Source of the DNA: Candidatus Riesia sp. GBBU
GTDB taxonomy: Bacteria; Pseudomonadota; Gammaproteobacteria; Enterobacterales; Enterobacteriaceae
Assembly: GCA_002074035.1 (NCBI GenBank)
Contig: CP012849.1
Span: forward strand, 317,919 to 381,918
Direction: 5' to 3'
Length of the DNA stretch: 64,000 nucleotides
Shown here: positions 11,830 to 20,868 of the stretch, in pieces
How the letters are laid out: every line of letters starts with the position of its first letter
Position numbering within the stretch: position 1 is the stretch's first letter
The notes under the pieces: model-generated
What the model was told of the DNA's origin: nothing
Database searches by the model: none
Seen by the model: the letters and a program-made list of their open reading frames with translations, nothing else
Program-made: the position numbers and the translations under genes

Positions 11830-12290
11830 AAAAATCAGTTGTTCCTGATATTTTTCATAATTCTTCAAATCTTGAATTTATACATAGTTGGAGCAATTAA
11901 AGATACGTTCATATTAATATTGTCACTAAGCGTAACCATTTCAGTTTTATTAGGTAGTTCAATTGTTCCTGTTATGTCAGTTGTTCTGAAGTAAAACTGA
12001 GATTATAGTTCTCGAATTTCCATTTCTACAAGTTCTAATAATTCTTTGTCATCTACCATATCACATTTATTTAAGAATACTACAATATATGGAACACCAA
12101 CCTGTCTAGCCAATAGAATGTGTTCTCTAGTCTGTGGCATTGGACCGTCTGTCGCGTCAGCTACAAGTATAGCTCCATCCATTTGAGCTGCGCCTGTAAT
12201 CATATTTTTAACATAGTCTGCATGTCCTGGACAATCTACATGTGCATAATGTCTCTTTTCAGTATCGTATTCTACATGAGATGCAGAGAT
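11830..12290 (-). pseudogene. tufB: Remnant of tufB (elongation factor Tu)
   Basis: Broken second EF-Tu gene in the E. coli tufB position, between tRNA-Thr and secE. Two blocks match tufA. Positions 11888-12001 match 34126-34239 with about 4 mismatches in 114. Positions 12005-12287 match 34753-35035 with 1 mismatch in 283 (12160). About 510 bp between them are deleted, the first 60 or so codons are gone, and the 3' end below 11888 is decayed. A 66-codon open frame survives, covering part of the GTPase domain with NKCD, but it lacks GHVDHGKT. The near identity points to recent gene conversion with tufA. Confidence 0.93.
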
Positions 12291-12352
12291 ATTTATACTA
12301 AATCTATAATTTAAAAAATAATATTATTTTAAAATCAAAAAAATTTGATCAG

Positions 12353-12427
12353 TGCTGATAGGCAGATTCGAACTGCCAACCTCACTCATACCAAGAGTGT
12401 GCTCTTCCCACTCAGAGCTATATCAGC
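12353..12427 (-). tRNA. thrT: tRNA-Thr (GGU anticodon)
   Basis: The reverse complement folds as a full cloverleaf. The acceptor stem pairs GCTGATA with TATCAGC, the anticodon loop is TTGGTAT and the T-loop is TTCGAAT. It closely matches E. coli thrT and keeps its place immediately upstream of tufB, here a remnant. The discriminator is A and no CCA is encoded after it. Only two bases separate it from tRNA-Gly. Confidence 0.96.
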
Positions 12428-12429
12428 TA

Positions 12430-12501
12430 AGCGGGTAGCGGGAATTGAACCCGCATCTTCAGCTTGGAAGGCTGAGGTAATTTCCTCTATACGATACCCG
12501 C
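12430..12501 (-). tRNA. glyT: tRNA-Gly (UCC anticodon)
   Basis: The reverse complement begins GCGGGTATCGTATAGAGG. It has the anticodon loop CTTCCAA and the T-arm CGGGTTCAATTCCCG, and closely resembles E. coli glyT. The discriminator is U. The 3' CCA is not encoded. It is cotranscribed, by position, with tRNA-Tyr upstream and tRNA-Thr downstream. Confidence 0.96.
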
Positions 12502-12551
12502 AAATAATTTAGAAAATTTATATCTTAGTAAATTTAACTTCACATATTCCA

Positions 12552-12634
12552 TGGTGGGAGAAGGATTCGAACCTTCGAAGTCTTTTGACGGCAAATTTAC
12601 AGTCTGCTCCCTTTAACCACTCAGGAATCCCACC
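12552..12634 (-). tRNA. tyrU: tRNA-Tyr (GUA anticodon)
   Basis: Class II tRNA with a long variable arm (CCGTCAAAAGACTTCG region). The acceptor stem GGTGGGA pairs with TCCCACC, the anticodon loop is CTGTAAA and the T-loop is TTCGAAT. It corresponds to E. coli tyrU in the thrU-tyrU-glyT-thrT-tufB cluster. The thrU copy is missing from the 185 bp before coaA. No CCA is encoded. Confidence 0.96.
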
Positions 12635-12819
12635 TTTATTCAATTTTTATAAAAGTTCTTAAGATAAGACTTTATATCACAGTAGACTGTTTTTCAAAAA
12701 AAATCAAATATTTTTTATTTTTTAATAAAAATAAAAATGTTATTATTCAAATTTGTTTTCATTTCAATTAACTAGATTATTTAAAATGATTATTAGATAA
12801 TCTTAAAAGATAATGTTTT

Positions 12820-13746
12820 ATGACACTCTATATAAGATTCAATCTGAAAAAGTTGAAAAGATTAGGTGCTTCTAAATTATTTAAACAAATAGAAAAAAAC
12901 AGTTTCTTAAAGAATAATCTTACTATTTGTAATTTACCTGAAGAAGAGTTTAGAAAAATTTGTTTTATAGTTGAAAGATTTTTGATTCTTAATATACATT
13001 TTTTTTTCAACATTAAAAAATCTTTAAAAGATCTAATAAATACTAATAGTAATGAAGCTCCATATGTCATAGGAGTTACAGGAAGCATTTCTTCTGGCAA
13101 GAGCACTATATCTAAATTAATAAGATTTCTTCTTAGTGTTTTACTTAAAAAAAAAGTAGATATTGTTAACACAGACAGTTTTATATATCCAAATTATTTT
13201 TTGGAGAAGATGGGAATAATTCACAAGAAAGGTTTTCCTGTTTCATATAATATTAAAAAACTTATGAACTTTTTTTATTTGATAAAATCTAAAAATAAAA
13301 GAATTTCAGTTCCAATTTATTCTCATTTAATTTATGATATTGTTCCGAATAGGAAAAAGAAAATTGAAAATTTAGATATTCTAATTATAGAAGGATTACA
13401 TATCTTACAAAATTTTCAGATACAATATGGTAAAAATCGTAATTTTATACTTTCAGATTTCATTGATTTCTCTATTTATATAGATGCAAAGGAAAGATTT
13501 TTAAAAAGATGGTACATAGATAGATTTCTAGACTTTTGCAAGATTTCTTCAAATAGAAAGAACATTTATTCATGTAAATATTCAAAAATGCGGAAAGAAG
13601 ATATAATTAAAGAAGCTAAAAAATTTTGGGATAAAATTAATACTGTTAATTTAAAAAAGAACATTCTTCCTATTAAGGATAGAGCAAATTTGGTTATTAC
13701 AAAAGAAGATAATCACATCATTACTGATATTAAACTCAAAAAATAA
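12820..13746 (+). CDS. coaA: Pantothenate kinase, type I
   Basis: Phosphorylates pantothenate in the first step of coenzyme A synthesis. Length 308 residues (E. coli 316), with the shortfall at the N-terminus. The P-loop GSISSGKST is at about residues 88-96. Further matches are KKGFPVSYN, VPIYSHLIYD, the VDFSIY-like DFIDFSIYIDA and the C-terminal NLKKNILP. It is + strand, divergent from the tRNA cluster across a 185-bp AT-rich gap and convergent with birA 17 bp downstream, the same neighbourhood as E. coli coaA-birA-murB. The symbiont can use pantothenate made by itself or by the host. Confidence 0.95.
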   Translation: MTLYIRFNLKKLKRLGASKLFKQIEKNSFLKNNLTICNLPEEEFRKICFIVERFLILNIHFFFNIKKSLKDLINTNSNEAPYVIGVTGSISSGKSTISKLIRFLLSVLLKKKVDIVNTDSFIYPNYFLEKMGIIHKKGFPVSYNIKKLMNFFYLIKSKNKRISVPIYSHLIYDIVPNRKKKIENLDILIIEGLHILQNFQIQYGKNRNFILSDFIDFSIYIDAKERFLKRWYIDRFLDFCKISSNRKNIYSCKYSKMRKEDIIKEAKKFWDKINTVNLKKNILPIKDRANLVITKEDNHIITDIKLKK

Positions 13747-13763
13747 TTTTATTATTGAATATA

Positions 13764-14552
13764 CTAAGAATGATTTATATCTAAAATTGATATGTTTTTA
13801 TGATACGAGATTATTTCTCCATTATTGTTTTCTATCAGAATTTCTCCAGATTTATTTATACCTTTTGCGACACCTACATCATAATAATTTTCTGAAAAGA
13901 TTTTAACTTTCTTGTTAAAGAAAATATCTAATTTCCTCCACTTTTCAATGAAACTGTAAAAACCGTACTTTTCAAATGTGTTCAATTCTTTTCTTAAAGC
14001 TAAAATTATTTTACTTACTAAAAAATTTTTTTCTATTTTTATATTAGAGTTCTTAAAATTTATCCAAGAACAGTTAATTTTTTCTTTGTATTTACAATGT
14101 TCCATATTTATTCCGATTCCAATAATCACATGAGTTAAGTTTCTTGTTTCTTTGACTGTTTCAACTAGAATTCCAGCAAGTTTTCTTTTATTTAAATATA
14201 TGTCGTTCGGCCATTTTATTGTTATTGTGTTACCTATTTCTTTTTTCAAAACTTCTGCTACTATAATGCTTACAATAACACTTAATCCCATTATTTTTAT
14301 ATGATTTCCATAAAATAACCAATAGAATGACATACATATATCTTTCCCAAATGAAGAGTACCACTGTTTTCCTAATTTTCCTCTTCCATTAGTTTGAAAT
14401 TCTGATATACATGTGTCTCCTGATTTAAGATTGTTAATAGAATCTAAAAAATATTGATTAGTTGAATCAATAACTCGTTTTATAATTATTTTTCCATATT
14501 TTACTATTCTTTTAATTTTTGAATAACTAAAAAGGTTCATTCTTCTGTTCAT
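13764..14552 (-). CDS. birA: Biotin-protein ligase without the DNA-binding domain
   Basis: Attaches biotin to carboxylase carrier proteins through biotinyl-AMP. Length 262 residues against 321 in E. coli. The missing part is the N-terminal winged-helix repressor domain, since the protein begins about 25 residues before the catalytic IDSTNQY segment. The biotin-binding loop is GRGKLG at about 56-61. KWPNDIYL, KLAGILVE and the small C-terminal domain are present. The 100 bp upstream hold no in-frame HTH remnant that I can see. It should act as an enzyme only, with repression of bio genes lost. Confidence 0.93.
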   Translation of the reverse strand: MNRRMNLFSYSKIKRIVKYGKIIIKRVIDSTNQYFLDSINNLKSGDTCISEFQTNGRGKLGKQWYSSFGKDICMSFYWLFYGNHIKIMGLSVIVSIIVAEVLKKEIGNTITIKWPNDIYLNKRKLAGILVETVKETRNLTHVIIGIGINMEHCKYKEKINCSWINFKNSNIKIEKNFLVSKIILALRKELNTFEKYGFYSFIEKWRKLDIFFNKKVKIFSENYYDVGVAKGINKSGEILIENNNGEIISYHKNISILDINHS

Positions 14553-14652
14553 TTTAATTTTACTTTAAAAATAAATTTACAATAATTCCTTTATAGGATA
14601 TTAATATACATAAAAATAAATACAAAATTTTAATTTTTCACTTAAAACTATA

Positions 14653-15693
14653 TCAAAAGTAACTAATTTTTTTATTAAAAATTTTTTTTGAGTTAATCTT
14701 TCCATTTTTTCCTATAATAGAAACCTCTGGTTCTAATGAAATTTTGAATTTTTTTAATACCTCTCTATATATATAGAGAGAAATATATAATAAATCGTTT
14801 GAAGTGGCGTTTCCTACATTTATTAATATAGAAGCATGATTTTTGTAAACTGAAACTCCTCCATATTTATATCCCTTCAGATTACATTTTTCTATTAACC
14901 ACGCTGCATAAATTTTAAATTTATTTTTTCCATGATACAATATTGGACATAGTGGGTATTCTTTCTTAATTTTCTTAGCGAGAATGTCTGGAATGATTGG
15001 ATTTTTAAAGAAACTACCAAAGTTTCCAAAAAAAATTGGATTAGGTATTTTCTTTTTTCTTATTTTATGAACTATGTGAGCTATATCTATAGCTTTATGT
15101 GTTTCTTTTGCAGAACTTCTTATTTCATAATTTGTTAAAATAGGTCTCCATTTCTTTTTAATTTTAAGGCCAACTGAAATAATAGCAAAATTTTTGAGCT
15201 TACTTTGAAAAATACTTGTTCTGTAATTAAATTTACACTCTGTTTTGTATAATCTGCTTTTTTCTCCGTTTTCTAAATTTATTATATCTACGTATTCACA
15301 AAAATCTTTGAACTCTACTCCATAAGCTCCTATATTGTGTATAGGTGCCGCTCCAACAGACCCTGGAATAAAAGCCATATTTTCTAGTCCATAAATTTTT
15401 TTTTTTAATAATTTAACAACTAGTTTATGCCAATTATTTCCAGATCCAACATGTATAATCCATTTATTTCGAGAATTTTTTATTTTTAAAATTTTTATTT
15501 TATTCAAAATAACAGTTCCATTAAAATCTCTTAAAAATAATGTATTATTACCTTCACCTAAAATAATAACTGGATAAAGTTTTTTTCTTGATTCTTTATA
15601 AAAATTAATCAATTCATTAGATGAATATGCTGTTCGTATTTCTCTAGTTTTAGCTTTAATTTTAAAACTATTGTAATTTTTTAAATTATACAT
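14653..15693 (-). CDS. murB: UDP-N-acetylenolpyruvoylglucosamine reductase
   Basis: FAD-dependent reduction giving UDP-N-acetylmuramate, the second committed step of murein precursor synthesis. Length 346 residues (E. coli 342). Flavin-binding GSVGAAPIHNIGAYG lies near residues 111-125. The catalytic Ser is in NFGSFFKNP, around residue 225. PEVSIIG near the C-terminus carries the catalytic Glu. It sits upstream of birA on the same strand, as in E. coli, and feeds the mur genes at 52-62 kb. Confidence 0.96.
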   Translation of the reverse strand: MYNLKNYNSFKIKAKTREIRTAYSSNELINFYKESRKKLYPVIILGEGNNTLFLRDFNGTVILNKIKILKIKNSRNKWIIHVGSGNNWHKLVVKLLKKKIYGLENMAFIPGSVGAAPIHNIGAYGVEFKDFCEYVDIINLENGEKSRLYKTECKFNYRTSIFQSKLKNFAIISVGLKIKKKWRPILTNYEIRSSAKETHKAIDIAHIVHKIRKKKIPNPIFFGNFGSFFKNPIIPDILAKKIKKEYPLCPILYHGKNKFKIYAAWLIEKCNLKGYKYGGVSVYKNHASILINVGNATSNDLLYISLYIYREVLKKFKISLEPEVSIIGKNGKINSKKIFNKKISYF

Positions 15694-15755
15694 TTTGATA
15701 ATTAGGAAAATTAATTTCAGTAAAAATTTTAAAATAAAATTTATGAATTAGTTTT

Positions 15756-16562
15756 TTATTTTCTTAATTTTCTTATTACTGAGTTAATATTTGGCAGATA
15801 TTCATACCATAATTTAAAAGAAAATGCTGCTTGACTTACTAACATTCCAATTCCATCTGAATATTTCAGTACTCCCATTTTCTTTACTTTTTCTAAAAAT
15901 TTAGTGTCTATTTTTTTATAAAAAATATCATAACAAAAAACATTTTCATTAAAGATTTTATATGGTATATCAGGGGCTTTGTTTTCTATCTCTGAAGACG
16001 TAGCATTAATTACCAGATCATATTGCTTGGAAAAGATATAATTTTGTTTTAGTACAGAAATTTCACCAAACCTTCTAAAGTTTTTAGCAATCAATTCAGC
16101 TTTTTCGATAGTTCTATTAGTAATCACAACTTTACATCCTTGTTTTAAAATAGAAAAAACTATGCTTCTAGCTGTTCCTCCAGCTCCTATTACTAATACA
16201 TTCATACCATTTCTTATAAAACACAATCTCTTTAGATCTGTTATCAATCCAATTCCGTCTGAATTGTCACCTAACAATTTTTTATTTTTCATTAGCTTAA
16301 TTGTATTAACAGATTTACATATTTTTGCTACATTTGTCTTTTCATCTATTATCTTATATGCCATTTCTTTAAATGGTGCTGTAATATTTGCTCCAAATCC
16401 TTGTTCGCGAAAAAATTTAAATACTAATTCATCAAAATTTTCGTGTGTTGCAAGTATTTTTTTATAACTATATTTTTCACCGGTTTGTCTAGAAAAACAA
16501 CGATGTACAAATGGAGACTTACTATATTGTATTGGATTTCCAAATAATGCAAATTTTTTCAT
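15756..16562 (-). CDS. aroE: Shikimate dehydrogenase
   Basis: NADP-dependent reduction of dehydroshikimate, part of the route to chorismate. With the ATG at 16560-16562 the protein is 268 residues (E. coli 272) and starts MKKFALFGNP, matching METYAVFGNP. An upstream in-frame ATG at 16595 would add 11 residues and overlap tsaC by 20 bp, and I consider it less likely. The shikimate-binding SKSPF is at about 14-18, catalytic Lys at 65 in TAPFK, and the NADP loop is GAGGTARS near 125. It follows tsaC as in E. coli. Confidence 0.94.
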   Translation of the reverse strand: MKKFALFGNPIQYSKSPFVHRCFSRQTGEKYSYKKILATHENFDELVFKFFREQGFGANITAPFKEMAYKIIDEKTNVAKICKSVNTIKLMKNKKLLGDNSDGIGLITDLKRLCFIRNGMNVLVIGAGGTARSIVFSILKQGCKVVITNRTIEKAELIAKNFRRFGEISVLKQNYIFSKQYDLVINATSSEIENKAPDIPYKIFNENVFCYDIFYKKIDTKFLEKVKKMGVLKYSDGIGMLVSQAAFSFKLWYEYLPNINSVIRKLRK

Positions 16563-16575
16563 TGATTTGTTAACT

Positions 16576-17127
16576 TTATCTATAAATGTATCCATTAGAT
16601 ATATCTATAATTTTTGTTGGATTAATATTCGTTCCTAAAGTTCCATCTAATATTGGTATGTTATTTTTGAATTGATTAATTAAGTCTATTCTTGTTTTGC
16701 ATGGAGGGAAACCACTTATATTTGCACTAGTAGTGATTAAAGGTTTTTTGTATAACTCGCATAGTTCCTTTATTACTTTAAATTCAGTTATTCTTATTGC
16801 AATAGATTTAAATTTTCCAGTCAATAGTTTTGTTGTACCTTTTTTAACTGGAACTACCCAAGTTATAGAGTAAGGAGCAGAAAAAAGAATAGTTTTTTTT
16901 TGATCTTCTGTTATTTTATTTTCATCTATATATGGTTTTAAAAATTCATACCTACTTGATATTAGAATAAATCCTTTTTTCATAGATCTTTTTTTTATTG
17001 TAATTAGACTTAAAATTGCTTTTATATTATCCGGATCGCATCCTAAACTAAAGACAGATTCTGTAGGATATGCTATTACTTTACCATTTTTAAGGAATTT
17101 TATAAAATTTCTTATTTTTTTTAACAT
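16576..17127 (-). CDS. tsaC: Threonylcarbamoyl-AMP synthase (YrdC/TsaC family)
   Basis: Makes threonylcarbamoyl-AMP for the t6A37 modification of ANN-decoding tRNAs. Length 183 residues (E. coli 190). The N-terminal VIAYPTESVFSLGCDP motif near residues 17-32, the Lys/Arg patch KKRSMKKGF near 45-53 and PLITTSANISG near 130-140 are family signatures. It is directly upstream of aroE with a 13-bp gap. It reads divergently from def across about 300 bp, where E. coli has dprA and smg. Confidence 0.93.
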   Translation of the reverse strand: MLKKIRNFIKFLKNGKVIAYPTESVFSLGCDPDNIKAILSLITIKKRSMKKGFILISSRYEFLKPYIDENKITEDQKKTILFSAPYSITWVVPVKKGTTKLLTGKFKSIAIRITEFKVIKELCELYKKPLITTSANISGFPPCKTRIDLINQFKNNIPILDGTLGTNINPTKIIDISNGYIYR

Positions 17128-17427
17128 TTTTAGTAAGTTTTAAAGATTTTATATAAATAAAAACAAGAATTTCAATAAAACGTAATTATTTTTACAATAG
17201 TTTATTTATTATATTCAATTAGTTCTACTCTTAGAAACTTTCTAATATGATTGATTTTCACAAAGTAAACCAATCTTTCTTAGAAATTAAAAATATAATT
17301 GATTGTTTGTTATAAGATATACTGATTTTATTCAATTTTTAATTAGATTAAAAATAAATTTTCATGGTGCTTAATAATTTTTTTAGATATAATTTTATTA
17401 TATTTGATTTTTACTGAAGAAATAAAT
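17128..17427. other. Divergent spacer between tsaC and def
   Basis: About 300 bp of AT-rich DNA without a convincing open frame. It lies between two outward-reading genes, so it must hold the promoters for both. In E. coli the corresponding interval carries yrdD, smg and dprA; no recognisable residue of these remains. Confidence 0.5.
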
Positions 17428-17883
17428 ATGTTTAAAAAAAATGTTTTACTTTATCCTGATGTAAGACTTAGAATGATTGCTGAACCTGTTCAAATAATTG
17501 ATGGAAATACAAGAAAAATTATAAATCACATGTTTAACGTTATGTATAAAAAAAATGGAATTGGTCTTGCGGCTACACAAATCAATATTCAAAAAAGAAT
17601 TATTGTTACAGATATTTCTTCAGTAGGTGCTAAGAAATTAGTATTTATCAATCCAATTATTTTGAAAGCTTATGGAGAAATTTCAATTGAGGAAAGTTGT
17701 CTATCTATACCAGGTCGCAGTGCTTACATTTCTAGATCTAAGTATATACAAATTAGTGCTTTTGAATCAAAAGGTAAAAAAATTAAGTTAAAAGCTTCTA
17801 ACTTACTTTCAATTTGTATTCAACATGAAGTAGATCATCTGAATGGTAAACTTTTCATTGATTATATCTCTAAAATTTATTAG
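17428..17883 (+). CDS. def: Peptide deformylase
   Basis: Metal-dependent removal of the N-formyl group from nascent proteins. All three family motifs are seen: GIGLAATQ (about 44-51), ESCLS with the metal-ligand Cys at 91, and HEVDH (133-137). From the ATG at 17428, preceded by GAAGAAAT, it is 151 residues. That is shorter than the 169 of E. coli because the charged C-terminal helix is missing. An upstream in-frame TTG at 17404 is a less likely start. It is followed by fmt, as in E. coli. Confidence 0.95.
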   Translation: MFKKNVLLYPDVRLRMIAEPVQIIDGNTRKIINHMFNVMYKKNGIGLAATQINIQKRIIVTDISSVGAKKLVFINPIILKAYGEISIEESCLSIPGRSAYISRSKYIQISAFESKGKKIKLKASNLLSICIQHEVDHLNGKLFIDYISKIY

Positions 17884-17937
17884 TTACATTCTTGATAAGA
17901 ACTATAATAAAATAACAAAAAGGTACAGATTAGATTT

Positions 17938-18891
17938 TTGAAAACTTTAAGAGTAATATTTGCCGGAAATAGTGATTTTTCTTTAGAAAATTTGTCTTTC
18001 TTGTTAAAGAACAAGAAAATTTTTAGTGTTGTAGGAATACTGACAAAACAAAGTATTTCTTCCAATAGAAAAAAAAACATATTTACAAATCAAATAAAAC
18101 TTCTTGCTAACGATAGATCAATTTCGTTTTTTGAATCTAAAGATCTTACAGAAAAAAGATCATTTCAATGGATCGAAGATAAAAAAGCAGATATTATGAT
18201 AATTTCTTCTTTCGGACTTATCATTCCAAATGATCTATTAAATAAGTTTTTATTCGGTTGTATAAACGTTCATTGTTCACTTTTACCGAAGTGGAGAGGT
18301 CCTTCGCCTATTCAATATGCAATTATGAATAATGATAAGATTACTGGAGTAAGTATTATTCAAGTAAGTCCAAAAATTGATTCAGGAGATATAATTTATC
18401 AAAAAGTTTGTATAATTAAAAAAAATGATACTACAAAAACATTAACAGAAAGATTAAAATCAATTAGCTCAATTGCAATTTTAAAAGCGATAAATTTAAT
18501 TTTTAACAAAAAAAGATCATTTAAAAAACAAGATGAATCTCTTAGTTCTTATACAAGAAAAATTAAAAAAATTGATGCTAAAATTAATTGGATGCTTCCT
18601 GCTTGTGAAATAGAAAGACGTACTAGAGCTTTTAATCCTTGGCCAGTAAGCTTTTTTGTTTTTAAAAATAAAAATATTAGAATATTCGAATCGTTGGTGA
18701 TAAAAAAATCGACATCTCTTAGTCCTGGTACAATATTTTCAGTAACAAAGGATGGATTAGATATAGTTACTTCAAAAAACGTTTTAAGAATTGTTAAATT
18801 ACAGTTTCCTGGAAGGAAAATTTTATATTTTAAAGAATTCTTAAATTCAAATAAGAAATTTTTCTATTCTGGAGAAAAATTACTTTTTTAA
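17938..18891 (+). CDS. fmt: Methionyl-tRNA formyltransferase
   Basis: Formylates initiator Met-tRNA using 10-formyl-tetrahydrofolate. Length 317 residues (E. coli 315). The start is TTG at 17938, with an AAGG at about 17920; its first residues KTLRVIFAG match E. coli SLRIIFAG. Catalytic residues appear at about N110 and H112 in NVHCSLLPKWRG and D148 in IDSGD. The C-terminal tRNA-binding domain includes RAFNPWP. It forms the def-fmt pair; the usual next gene, rsmB, is missing from the 246 bp before trkA. Confidence 0.95.
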   Translation: MKTLRVIFAGNSDFSLENLSFLLKNKKIFSVVGILTKQSISSNRKKNIFTNQIKLLANDRSISFFESKDLTEKRSFQWIEDKKADIMIISSFGLIIPNDLLNKFLFGCINVHCSLLPKWRGPSPIQYAIMNNDKITGVSIIQVSPKIDSGDIIYQKVCIIKKNDTTKTLTERLKSISSIAILKAINLIFNKKRSFKKQDESLSSYTRKIKKIDAKINWMLPACEIERRTRAFNPWPVSFFVFKNKNIRIFESLVIKKSTSLSPGTIFSVTKDGLDIVTSKNVLRIVKLQFPGRKILYFKEFLNSNKKFFYSGEKLLF

Positions 18892-19137
18892 TATATTTAC
18901 ATTATAATAAGAGTCTAAATTATTTAAATAATAATATTTTATAGGTTTTAACTTTCTACAACTTAATTCGTATTAATTATGTCTAATTTATAATATTATT
19001 AATTGATATCAAAAAATATTTTTAATATTTTAAAAATTCTTTTTAATTTTAAATGTCTAATTTTTCCATTTATCATGAAAAACTGTTTTTGTACATTAAT
19101 AAATAAAAATTTTCAAGTTTTGAAAAAATCATAAATA

Positions 19138-20502
19138 ATGAAAGTAATTATTGTAGGAGCTGGAAAAATTGGATTAATTCTTGCAGATATACTAATAAGT
19201 CAAAAAAATGATGTTACTGCTATAGATTTAAATAATAAACGTTTATGTTATTTGCAAGATAAATTAGACATGAAAGTGATCAATGGAAATGGATCGTATC
19301 CAAGCGTATTAAGAAATGCTGGAGCAAAAGATTCAAATACATTATTTGCTGTTACAAACTCAGATGAAATAAATATTATAACTTGTCAGATTGCACATTC
19401 TTTATTTAATATTCCTAATAAAATAGCTAGACTTAAAGCTTCTGAGTACATTAATGAGTCTAGAAATCTTTTCAATTCTAAAAACATACCTATCGATTAT
19501 ATTTTGTTGCCAGAAAAACTAATTGTTGATTATATTTGTAAACTTATTAAATATCCAGGATCGTTACAAGTAGTAGATTTTGCAGATGATGAAATAAGTA
19601 TTGTTACGTTAAAAATTCATTGTGAAAATTCACTGATTGGAACTTCTATTTTAAGAATAAATAGTTATTTGATTTCACTAAATGTTCGTATCATTCTAAT
19701 TTATAGAGAAGGGAAAATTATATTTCCAACTGAATCTACAATTATTTTCTCTGGTGACGAAGTTTCTTTTATTTCAAGAAAGAAAGATATTCAACATATT
19801 ATAGTAAAATTACAAAATTTCAGGAAACAATATAAAAAAATCATGATTGTTGGAGGAGGAGATATAGGTGTTGGACTAGCAAAAAAACTAGAAGGATTTT
19901 ACATAATAAAATTAGTAGAACGTTCTAAAAAAAGAGCTAATAAACTATCAGAAATTCTGTATAGAACTGTTGTACTTCACGGAGATACTTCTGATATAGA
20001 ATTCTTAAACGAAGAAAAGATTTCTCAGATAGATATGTTTATATCTGTCACTAACGAAGATGAATCAAATATAATGTACGCTATGCTAGCAAAAAAAATG
20101 GGAGCCAAAAATGTTGTAGCAATAGTGAATCATTCTGTTTATATGGAAATTTTAAAAGATGAAGAAATAGATATAATTGTTTCTCCTAAACTTATTACAG
20201 TCTCTACATTTCTAAGTTTTTTTAAGAAAACTGGACTTGTTAATACTTTTTCTTTAAGAGAGAACATGATTGATATTATAGAGGTAATCGTAAAAAAAAC
20301 TATGAATTCAAAACTAATTGGAAAAAAGATTTCTGAAATAAACCTTCCAAGATATATAGAGATCATAGCTGTTCTTAGCAAGAAATCTGTTATTTTATAT
20401 GCAAACGAAAAAATTATTTCTGAGAACGATCATATAATTCTTTTAATAAAGAAAGAAAGTCAAGAAATTCAATTAGAAGAAATTATCAGTGAATACTTAT
20501 GA
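19138..20502 (+). CDS. trkA: Trk potassium uptake system NAD-binding regulator TrkA
   Basis: Peripheral membrane protein that gates the TrkH/TrkG potassium channel. Length 454 residues (E. coli 458). It shows the duplicated layout: a first Rossmann RCK domain with GAGKIG at 7-12, and a second with [14 protein letters not shown] near 235. Each is followed by a TrkA-C domain. The last six bases overlap the 3' end of rplQ on the opposite strand. A TrkH partner is needed and is not in this window. It keeps the fmt-(rsmB)-trkA-rplQ order of E. coli. Confidence 0.95.
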   Translation: MKVIIVGAGKIGLILADILISQKNDVTAIDLNNKRLCYLQDKLDMKVINGNGSYPSVLRNAGAKDSNTLFAVTNSDEINIITCQIAHSLFNIPNKIARLKASEYINESRNLFNSKNIPIDYILLPEKLIVDYICKLIKYPGSLQVVDFADDEISIVTLKIHCENSLIGTSILRINSYLISLNVRIILIYREGKIIFPTESTIIFSGDEVSFISRKKDIQHIIVKLQNFRKQYKKIMIVGGGDIGVGLAKKLEGFYIIKLVERSKKRANKLSEILYRTVVLHGDTSDIEFLNEEKISQIDMFISVTNEDESNIMYAMLAKKMGAKNVVAIVNHSVYMEILKDEEIDIIVSPKLITVSTFLSFFKKTGLVNTFSLRENMIDIIEVIVKKTMNSKLIGKKISEINLPRYIEIIAVLSKKSVILYANEKIISENDHIILLIKKESQEIQLEEIISEYL

Positions 20503-20859
20503 TCTACCTAGAATTTCTATATATGCCATTTGTGCATTATCTCCAATTCTAAATCCGCACTTTATAATTCTTGTATATCCACCAGAACAATTCTTTGAAA
20601 ATCTGTTACCAATATTATTAAATAATTTTGAAATCATTATTTTACTTTTTATTTTTTTAAAAACTCTTCTTCTGTTTGTCAAATTATCTTTCTTGGAAAG
20701 AGTGATAATTGGTTCTACAAAATTTTTAAGTTCTTTTGCTTTTGGTAAAGTTGTTTTAATAATTTCATAATTAAACAAAGAAACTGCCATATTACGAAAC
20801 ATTAAAATTCTATGACTATTTTTTCTATTTAATTTTCTACCTATTTTTTTATGACGCAT
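20497..20859 (-). CDS. rplQ: 50S ribosomal protein L17
   Basis: Large-subunit protein near the exit tunnel. Length 120 residues (E. coli 127). The N-terminus [12 protein letters not shown] and the following MFRNMAVSL are diagnostic, and so is the C-terminal [19 protein letters not shown]. It is the last gene of the alpha operon, 9 bp after rpoA. Its stop codon lies inside the convergent trkA stop region. Confidence 0.97.
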   Translation of the reverse strand: MRHKKIGRKLNRKNSHRILMFRNMAVSLFNYEIIKTTLPKAKELKNFVEPIITLSKKDNLTNRRRVFKKIKSKIMISKLFNNIGNRFSKNCSGGYTRIIKCGFRIGDNAQMAYIEILGRS

Positions 20860-20868
20860 TATTTTCCT

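Noticed and set aside
12635-12819. Possible remnant of a fourth tRNA (thrU) upstream of tRNA-Tyr
   Set aside because: No cloverleaf parts or T-loop sequence could be found; only AT-rich spacer is seen.
12828-13172. 114-codon minus strand frame within coaA
   Set aside because: It overlaps the conserved coaA P-loop region in antisense and shows no recognisable domain.
16563-16595. Longer aroE start at 16595
   Set aside because: It would overlap tsaC by 20 bp and add residues absent from the family, while the ATG at 16562 aligns with the E. coli start.
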